Source of the DNA: Mycobacterium sp. D16R12
Lineage (GTDB): Bacteria > Actinomycetota > Actinomycetes > Mycobacteriales > Mycobacteriaceae
Length of the DNA stretch: 64,000 bases
Direction: 5' to 3'
Assembly: GCF_002013465.1 (NCBI RefSeq)
Contig: NZ_MAFC01000005.1
Span: forward strand, 124,001 to 188,000
Shown: positions 58,535 to 64,000 of the stretch, in pieces
Layout: each line of letters opens with the position of its first letter
Position numbering within the stretch: position 1 is the first letter of the stretch
Notes under the pieces: generated by a model
What the model was told of the DNA's origin: nothing
The model's input: only the letters and a program-made list of their open reading frames with translations
Databases searched by the model: none
Program-made: the position numbers and the translations under genes

Positions 58535-60376
58535 TTAGCCGTACACGCCCGCGAGATACTCCGCCTGGCAGGCCCGGCGTGCGAGCTTTCCGCTGGTGGT
58601 GCGGGGAATTGCGCCGGCGGCGACCAGTCGGACGTCGGCTACCGGCAGGGCGTGCGTGCGTGAGATGGCGGCGCGGATGACTTCGGCTACCGGTGATTGC
58701 TCCACGCGTCCGGATCCGGGCGCGCGTTCGGCGACGATGACCAGGCGCTCGCTGGTGTCGGCGATGGCGGCCTCGGCGAGCTGATTGGCCGCGACGGAGA
58801 ACGCCGCGACATATCCGGAGCGGACGGCGGGCGAAGCCGCCGAGGCGGTCGCCTCGATGTCCTGCGGGTAGTGGTTGCGTCCGTCGATGATGACGAGGTC
58901 TTTGATGCGGCCGGTGACGTACAGGCTGTCGTTGAGGTACACCCCGAGGTCCCCGGTGCGCAGCCAACGGCTGTCCGCCGAGGTTCCGGTGGCATGGCTG
59001 CGTTGGTCGAGCCGGGAGCGCAGCGTGTTGTGGAAGGTCGCCTCGGTCTCGTGGGCGCGGCCCCAGTAGCCGCGGCCGATGTTGTCGCCGTGGAGCCAGA
59101 TCTCACCGATCTCTCCTTCGGGCAGTTCGGCTCCGGTTCGTGGGTCGACGATCACCAGCCATTGGCTGGAGATCACCTGACCGCATGAGACGTGGGGTAC
59201 CGCGGTCGGGGCGTCAGCGGACACCGGGACGGCACGGTCCTCGGCGAGCTGGGTGCGGTCCAGGTAGATCATGCTGGGGCGTTCGTCGGGGGCGATGGTG
59301 GCCACGGAGAGCGTCGCCTCTGCCATGCCGTAGGACGGCTTGATGGCGGTGGGTGGAAATCCGTAGGGGGCGAAGGCCTCGTTGAATTTCTCGATCGCCG
59401 AGAGAGTGACCGGTTCGGATCCGTTGAGCAGTCCCGCGACATTGGACAGGTCCCAGGTTTCGCCGGCCGGTGGGCGGCCGCGCTGTGCGGCGAGTTCGAA
59501 GGCGAAGTTCGGGGCGGCGGCGAACACCCGTCCATATGCGGACTCGGCGGCCAGCTGCTTGATCCACCGTCGTGGGCGCCGCACGAAGGCCAACGGGGAC
59601 ATCAGGGTGATGTGACCGCCGCATAGCGGGGGAAACAGGATCATGATCAGACCCATGTCGTGGTACAGCGGCAGCCAGCTCACGCTGCGAATGTTCTGAT
59701 CGAGGCCGCCCGCCAGGATCATCTGCAGAACGTTCGTACACGCCGCGCGATGAGTGATTTCCACACCGGCCGGAGTGCGTGTCGAGCCCGAGGTGTACTG
59801 CAGGTAGGCGATGTCCTCGGTATCGAGCTCGGCGGGGATGAACGTCGCGCCCACCGAGTCCGGTACCGCGTCGATCGCGATGACCCGTGGCCGACGCTGA
59901 CGAGGAAGCTTGCGCAGGAAGGCGTTTACCGATTCGGCGGCGGCATCGGTGGTCAAGATGACCGACGGCGTCGCATCGGAGAGCACCGCATCGAGGCGTT
60001 CGGTGTGTCCGGGGAGCTCGGGGGCGAAGAGGGGGACCGCGATGTTTCCGGCCTGGATGGCGGCGAAGAACCCGATGACGTATTCAATGCCCTGCGGTGC
60101 CAGGATCGCGACTCGATCACCTGGCTGGGTGACCTGCTGCAGGCGAGCGCCGACGGCCCGCATCCGGGTGCTGAGGGTGGTCCAGCTCAGTTCGATGGCC
60201 ACGCCATCGTCATCACGTGTGAAGTCGAGGTAGCGGTAGGCGGCGGTGCTGCCGAACTCGGCGATGTTGTGTTCGAAGTTTGAGAGCAGGGTGCTGCCGG
60301 CAGGGAGGTCGATCGCGCCATCGGCGTCGAGGTAATCCTCGATTCCGCTCTGGCGAATGGCCACTCCGTCTGACAT
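58535..60376 (-). CDS. fatty-acyl-AMP ligase (FadD/FAAL)
   Basis: About 613 aa. Activates a fatty acid as acyl-AMP, normally for transfer to an acyl carrier protein. The adenylation motifs YTSGSTRTPAGV (about residues 195-206), WLPLYHDMGL, SYGMAEATLSV, RTGDLG and the C-terminal RTTSGKLARRA with catalytic Lys are present. The PLFAPELPGH region and overall layout resemble FadD32-like FAALs, but no pks gene is adjacent. ATG at 60376 follows GGGAG; the longer frame to 60511 is rejected. Confidence 0.9.
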   Translation of the reverse strand: MSDGVAIRQSGIEDYLDADGAIDLPAGSTLLSNFEHNIAEFGSTAAYRYLDFTRDDDGVAIELSWTTLSTRMRAVGARLQQVTQPGDRVAILAPQGIEYVIGFFAAIQAGNIAVPLFAPELPGHTERLDAVLSDATPSVILTTDAAAESVNAFLRKLPRQRRPRVIAIDAVPDSVGATFIPAELDTEDIAYLQYTSGSTRTPAGVEITHRAACTNVLQMILAGGLDQNIRSVSWLPLYHDMGLIMILFPPLCGGHITLMSPLAFVRRPRRWIKQLAAESAYGRVFAAAPNFAFELAAQRGRPPAGETWDLSNVAGLLNGSEPVTLSAIEKFNEAFAPYGFPPTAIKPSYGMAEATLSVATIAPDERPSMIYLDRTQLAEDRAVPVSADAPTAVPHVSCGQVISSQWLVIVDPRTGAELPEGEIGEIWLHGDNIGRGYWGRAHETEATFHNTLRSRLDQRSHATGTSADSRWLRTGDLGVYLNDSLYVTGRIKDLVIIDGRNHYPQDIEATASAASPAVRSGYVAAFSVAANQLAEAAIADTSERLVIVAERAPGSGRVEQSPVAEVIRAAISRTHALPVADVRLVAAGAIPRTTSGKLARRACQAEYLAGVYG

Positions 60377-60642
60377 ATCCAACTCCCGACTCACGATGGA
60401 AAACACTACCTGCGCTAAGTAAGCTAGCTCTTTGTTCGCAGGTGACCCGTCGTGCGAGGAGCGGGCGGCAACTGTCAATGTCGGCGATCGCGCGATCTGG
60501 TGACGAATCACACCAGAGCCCTATCGAATTCTGGTGGTGTACAAGGGGTATCACTATCTGCTGGAAACATTCAATGTGACGCCGGGGTGTGTCGCGCGAG
60601 GGTGTGATTTTTGTCGTAGGCGTTCGCCGTGCGGATATGAAG
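60377..60642. other. intergenic region between the FAAL gene and tRNA-Leu
   Basis: No gene is supported here. A minus-strand TAGTGT (60408-60403) could be the FAAL -10 box, and an 8-bp palindrome AGCTAGCT lies at 60422-60429. Short open frames in the region lack start-site or family evidence. Confidence 0.5.
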
Positions 60643-60671
60643 TTGGTGTTCCGGGAGGTGCCGGGTAGAAC
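60643..60671 (+). promoter_or_regulatory. promoter of tRNA-Leu
   Basis: TTGGTG (60643-60648) and TAGAAC (60666-60671) are separated by 17 bp. A start about 7 bases downstream would leave roughly 11 bases before the mature tRNA. Confidence 0.5.
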
Positions 60672-60688
60672 TAGGGCTGACCTGCGAA

Positions 60689-60762
60689 GCCCCCATAGCC
60701 CAATTGGCAGAGGCAGCGGACTTAAAATCCGCCAAGTGTCGGTTCGAGTCCGACTGGGGGCA
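60689..60762 (+). tRNA. tRNA-Leu (anticodon TAA)
   Basis: Acceptor GCCCCCA pairs with TGGGGGC; anticodon stem GCGGA/TCCGC closes CTTAAAA with anticodon TAA; T-stem GTCGG/CCGAC; discriminator A. The D-arm is of the Leu type, with a 3-bp stem. The variable region is only 5 bases (CAAGT), whereas Leu tRNAs normally have a long variable arm. CCA is not encoded. It marks the left edge of the accessory region. Confidence 0.9.
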
Positions 60763-60917
60763 CTGAGTTAGGCCAGGCAGGGTGCTTTTAGTGTTCGTTT
60801 CCGAATCGTGCCGCTTCAGCAGAGGCGTCTGTGTCCATATCTTGTCCACACTCGGTGAACAACCTCCGCAGCGCGTTCACGCCGAAGACGTAGGAGGGTG
60901 GTGGCACGCTGGCAACC

Positions 60918-61898
60918 ATGAGCAAGTCCGTGGAAGGAGTCGCCGATACCTTCCGCGACTTCAGGCGATCCACCAAGCTCTTGATCTTGGTGATGCTGGT
61001 GTTTGGCCTCGCACTGTTCGCCATCTGCCTCGTTGCAGATCTGACTGGCGCGGAGTGGATGGAAACGTATGCCTACATACCGAACATCCTGGCTGGGCTG
61101 ACTGGCTTTCTTATTGGTGTTCCGTTCGCGCTGGTTGTATTCGCAACGCTCGCTAGCCAACGCGACGACAAGGCCGCTGCCGATCGCGTCAACGCGGTAT
61201 CGCAGATTGCCTGGAACCAATTCCGCGAGGCGATTACCACTCTGTGTAGCCCAGAGCGCACCGAAGCTCTACGAGTAGGTGCCGAGCGCGTCCAAAGCGT
61301 CCACGACGAGACTTGGCACGGGTTCAATGTCGATATCGTTAAGCAATCAGCCGAAGAGTTTCAACAAATGGTGGCGTTTGCTAAGCGGCAGAGTGAAGTT
61401 TGGGGCGACGCGATACAGAGCGTAATGGCGGATATCGGGGCTCAGTCGGTCTTAACGCTTCAATGGCTTGCCGCTGTTCGGGACTGGAACACGTTGGATC
61501 AGTACGTAAGACTGCAACGGCTTGAACGTGGCCTGCCCTGGTTTCATCGTGAGCTTGACGCGCTCTTGCAGGAACGGATGATCGCCGACCGGCACCCGAT
61601 GCGCCCAGCGTTCGAGATGCACGACGATCACTATGTACGACAGCCTGGTCAACCCGATAGCATGGTTACGGCTATGAGGACAGTCGCTTATCTGAGCAGT
61701 CTTGGATCCAGCCAGGAAGCGTTCGACCGAGCCGCCAGGAAGAGTGCAGCTCACTTCCCAACGACCCGAGTAAACGCGTACTACCAAACCGTGATGGACG
61801 TGGCGCACCGTATGGGCATGCTGTACGCATTCGTCCAGCAGATTGACCGTAGTGGTTGGCCTGCCATCGCTCCTGAGAATCCGCGATTGGCGTCTTAG
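60918..61898 (+). CDS. hypothetical membrane protein
   Basis: 326 aa, not recognised. Two membrane helices lie near the N-terminus (about residues 20-42 and 51-74). The rest is a soluble, helix-rich region with AERVQSVHDETWHGFN and many charged residues. Less G+C-rich codon use than the backbone genes, and no syntenic counterpart in the M. tuberculosis order, so probably acquired with the island. The ATG at 60918 lacks a well-placed ribosome-binding site (GGAGG is about 20 bases upstream). Confidence 0.7.
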   Translation: MSKSVEGVADTFRDFRRSTKLLILVMLVFGLALFAICLVADLTGAEWMETYAYIPNILAGLTGFLIGVPFALVVFATLASQRDDKAAADRVNAVSQIAWNQFREAITTLCSPERTEALRVGAERVQSVHDETWHGFNVDIVKQSAEEFQQMVAFAKRQSEVWGDAIQSVMADIGAQSVLTLQWLAAVRDWNTLDQYVRLQRLERGLPWFHRELDALLQERMIADRHPMRPAFEMHDDHYVRQPGQPDSMVTAMRTVAYLSSLGSSQEAFDRAARKSAAHFPTTRVNAYYQTVMDVAHRMGMLYAFVQQIDRSGWPAIAPENPRLAS

Positions 61899-62349
61899 GT
61901 TGTTGCAGTTGGCATGTGGAGCCCAGAGACTAAGGCTAATGCGTTATTCGCTGTAGCTCCACAATGTTGGCAGCTGCAGCGACCGTTCCCCGTCCAACCT
62001 TTGGCGCTGCCAGTTCATTTGCGTTGATGTAGTCGGCGTAGCTTGATCGTCCTGCGCGGTGTCGAGAATGCGTTTCAAGGTTCCGATGATGTGCTTGACG
62101 GTTTTTGGACTACGAGTCACTAGGCCAGGAGGCGAGGTTCCCTTTCGATCGACTCGACATCGAGGAGGGAACTCATAGCCTGCTCGACAAGTAGCTCGAA
62201 GTGTCGGTCGCTGAAGTGCCGGGTGTCGTTGCGCAATGCGTCTCCTCAGAGCGCCATCCAAGATCCACCAGTTGTTCGAACGTCACAGTATCGAGAAGGA
62301 CTCACTATGGCACCGGCCAGGCGGCGGGACTCTCCCCGCTGATGCACCA
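61899..62349 (-). pseudogene. decayed reading frames, integrase-like fragment
   Basis: No intact gene. On the minus strand about 61944-62150, a stretch reads SPKTVKHIIGTLKRILDTA, typical of the core-binding domain of tyrosine integrases, but the catalytic domain is absent. Just upstream, two other frames give protein-like but broken text (TFEQLVDLGWRSEETH, then RHFSDRHFELLVEQA), as if frameshifted. This suggests mobile-element decay beside the tRNA. Confidence 0.4.
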
Positions 62350-62766
62350 CTACAGCGGCTCGCCGATATCTGGAAGTAGCGAAATATCCTGTGGCTTACC
62401 GTATCTCCGAAACATGGCGGCTGTTTCTCGGACATTCCGTTTAGCCCAGTCAACACTGAAGTCACTCAGCCATTGATACTCGAACTTGAACCGCTCTTTG
62501 CGGTCGCCAACGCGCTTTGAAGCTTGACTTGAGATGATGTCTTCGCAGTACCAATAGAGAAGGTCGTCAAGGGTGCCCGCTTGGTCGAAGCCGAGTTGTC
62601 CTCTCTCATAGAATGTGAAGTGGTACGAACCATCTTCTGCGACAAAGATGTTGAGCCCGTCATTGGTGCGCTGTCCGACGACCATCGGATGCACCCCCAG
62701 CTTTTCCGATAGCTGATTGATTTCGGCCTGAAGTTGGTTTGACTTATCGTCCAAGGGGAGGTCCAT
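62350..62766 (-). CDS. probable immunity protein for the TNT toxin
   Basis: 138 aa, acidic and soluble, no signal peptide. It overlaps the 3' end of the TNT-domain gene by 23 bp on the same strand, the position of the immunity factor after cpnT in M. tuberculosis. Features include DGSYHFTFYERG, DLLYWYCEDI and a Trp/Phe-rich C-terminal half. The assignment as IFT-like antitoxin rests mainly on position; no catalytic motif is seen. Confidence 0.65.
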   Translation of the reverse strand: MDLPLDDKSNQLQAEINQLSEKLGVHPMVVGQRTNDGLNIFVAEDGSYHFTFYERGQLGFDQAGTLDDLLYWYCEDIISSQASKRVGDRKERFKFEYQWLSDFSVDWAKRNVRETAAMFRRYGKPQDISLLPDIGEPL

Positions 62767-64000
62767 CCTCTTCGATTATTCCCATCTTCAGTAGATCCCT
62801 GACCTTCGGCGTGACACCTTCGGGACCAACAATCATGTACTGCGGGACGCCGGGCGAGGGAGTCTGCCCAAACCATGGCTGGACTGGCCCCCCGACGATG
62901 TCCCAACCAGGAGGTAGCGGTTCTCCTGTGAGCATGTACCGCGTGTATGTGCCGCCTACTGTTTCAGGCGCTATTGCTCGGCCAGAGACAGGGGTACCGT
63001 CCGGCGCAAGATAGCGGCCCCACTCCGAGCCAAACCTGTCGATGATCGTGCCTGCCGGAAGATTAGCCGACTTCGGGACGTAGCCGGGCGGAAAGCCGTT
63101 GTTCTCCGTCGGGTAGTGCCGCGCTTCTGGTGTCCCGAAATGGTTTTCAAAGTCCTTCCAAGGCATACCGCCAGTCGGATTCCATCCTCGCAGCACAGAT
63201 GCCGGCGCTCCACCTTCGGTGAGGATTTCGGCAGGAAGCCCCGCCCTGACAGCTGCTCCTTCGCCACCCAGAATGAGGCCCGGAACCATCTGGGTGGCAA
63301 TGGCGGATTTGTGGCCGAGGAAGGCTTCCGGGTTATCTACAGCGCCTTTGAGTTCGTTGATTCCGTCGATGACGTTGTTGATCGGGTTTAACTGGTGCAG
63401 TAGTCCTTCGCCAGTGTTCTTCCAGGCGTCCTTGAAATCGTCAAGTCCGTTGGCACCCACCATGTCTTGGATGCCTTTGATGCCCTCGTCCCAGCTAGCG
63501 CGGTAGGCGTCTTTGAAGGTTTCCTTAACTCGCTCTTGTGGACCGGGTTCTGGCACCGCGACCATGGGGCGGTCTTGTTGAGCGCCCTTGATTGCCTCTT
63601 GAAGCCGCTGCTCTGCCTCGGCGGGTGGGTAGATCTTCTGCAAATATCCACGCATCTGGTCGATGGCGGCTTTGCCTTGTGGACTGTTGGGATCTAGCTT
63701 CGGTGCTGGGGTCTGACGTGGATCAGCCGGGCGCGGCTGCTGTTCCAATGGACTCTTCGGGTCCCTGATGCCCAGTGCGCCCAAGTTCCCTGTTAGGCCG
63801 CCCGCCCGTGGATCGGGCTGGAGCGGCTTGTCGCCGGGTGAGGGCGGGCCAAGCTTGGGTGCGTTCGGATCCACGGCGGTGGCGGCTGCGGCTTCGGTGC
63901 TGGCCGGTGTGCTGGACCGCGGATACCAATCCTTATAGAAGTTCGCATCTTTCGCACCGGGAACATCGGCAGGTTTTGTCTGGGCGGCGGCATTATTGAC
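62744..64000 (-). CDS. TNT-domain (NAD glycohydrolase) toxin, 5' end beyond window
   Basis: Partial gene; 418 codons are visible. The frame stays open from an internal GTG at 63874 to the window edge without a stop, so the true start lies outside. The C-terminal about 130 residues match the tuberculosis necrotizing toxin fold: NNGFPPGY, DRFGSEWGRYLAPDGTP, SGRAIAPET, PWFGQTPSPGVPQYMI. Upstream is a Pro-rich linker and an amphipathic region (about 63300-63550) of unknown role. In the known toxin NAD+ is cleaved in the host; whether this one acts on host or rival cells is unknown. Immunity gene follows with overlap. Confidence 0.85.
   Translation of the reverse strand, partial: VNNAAAQTKPADVPGAKDANFYKDWYPRSSTPASTEAAAATAVDPNAPKLGPPSPGDKPLQPDPRAGGLTGNLGALGIRDPKSPLEQQPRPADPRQTPAPKLDPNSPQGKAAIDQMRGYLQKIYPPAEAEQRLQEAIKGAQQDRPMVAVPEPGPQERVKETFKDAYRASWDEGIKGIQDMVGANGLDDFKDAWKNTGEGLLHQLNPINNVIDGINELKGAVDNPEAFLGHKSAIATQMVPGLILGGEGAAVRAGLPAEILTEGGAPASVLRGWNPTGGMPWKDFENHFGTPEARHYPTENNGFPPGYVPKSANLPAGTIIDRFGSEWGRYLAPDGTPVSGRAIAPETVGGTYTRYMLTGEPLPPGWDIVGGPVQPWFGQTPSPGVPQYMIVGPEGVTPKVRDLLKMGIIEEDGPPLGR

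Overview
The window is high-GC actinobacterial DNA. Gene order, mycobacterial protein families (MmpL/MmpS, RpfB, LpqT and LpqU-like lipoproteins, FadD/FAAL, TNT toxin) and GTG/leaderless starts point to a rapidly growing Mycobacterium (Mycobacteroides). It is most likely the M. abscessus/chelonae group: one membrane protein belongs to a family I recall being named after an M. abscessus locus (MAB_1171c). The backbone follows the M. tuberculosis Rv1002c-Rv1026 order (pmt, rsmI, pabB, metG, tatD, rpfB, ksgA, ispE, pks16, pth, rplY, lpqT, prsA, glmU, tRNA-Gln, tetR, mfd, mazG, lpqU, eno, ftsB, DUF501, ppx), interrupted by accessory insertions.

Layout. 0-9.4 kb: a lipoprotein, AlkB, arginine deiminase, the protein O-mannosyltransferase, RsmI, PabB, a GNAT enzyme, and an ECF41-type sigma factor behind its partner flavin oxidoreductase. 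9.4-14 kb: MetG, TatD, RpfB, KsgA. 14-21.5 kb: an insertion between ksgA and ispE carrying an amino-acid permease, a soluble Ser/Thr kinase, an MmpS/MmpL pair with a divergent TetR, and a MarR-GNAT fusion. 21.5-34.6 kb: IspE, Pks16-type ligase, a small hydrolase/TetR group, FabH, Pth, L25, a reductase, an erythromycin-esterase homologue, LpqT, PrsA, GlmU and tRNA-Gln. 34.7-38.6 kb: the Rv1019-type TetR, then five tandem paralogous small exported proteins sharing a Cys...VC..(P/A)G(D/N)AEL(H/R)S signature, then a lysA-type decarboxylase. These separate the TetR from mfd-mazG. 43.3-50 kb: two complete Efe-type iron/haem systems facing each other (a fused EfeU-EfeO plus DyP peroxidase, and separate efeU-efeO-DyP genes), each with a candidate IdeR box. 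50-54.4 kb: lpqU-like transglycosylase, eno, ftsB/divIC, DUF501, ppx.

54.4-60.4 kb holds an alpha/beta hydrolase plus TauE-like exporter converging on an operon of EspR-like regulator, ImmA-type metallopeptidase and DUF6545-like membrane protein, downstream of a FAAL. A 15-bp inverted repeat, TCAAC-N5-GTTGA, occurs before the hydrolase and before the regulator, so these genes probably form one regulon. From 60.7 kb an accessory island begins at a tRNA-Leu(UAA) with a short variable arm. It carries an unknown membrane protein, decayed integrase-like sequence, and at the right edge a TNT-domain (NAD glycohydrolase) toxin gene overlapped by a probable immunity gene; the toxin reading frame runs off the window.

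The most novel-looking items are the tandem small secreted-protein family, the shared-operator regulator/metallopeptidase/membrane-protein regulon, and the toxin island.
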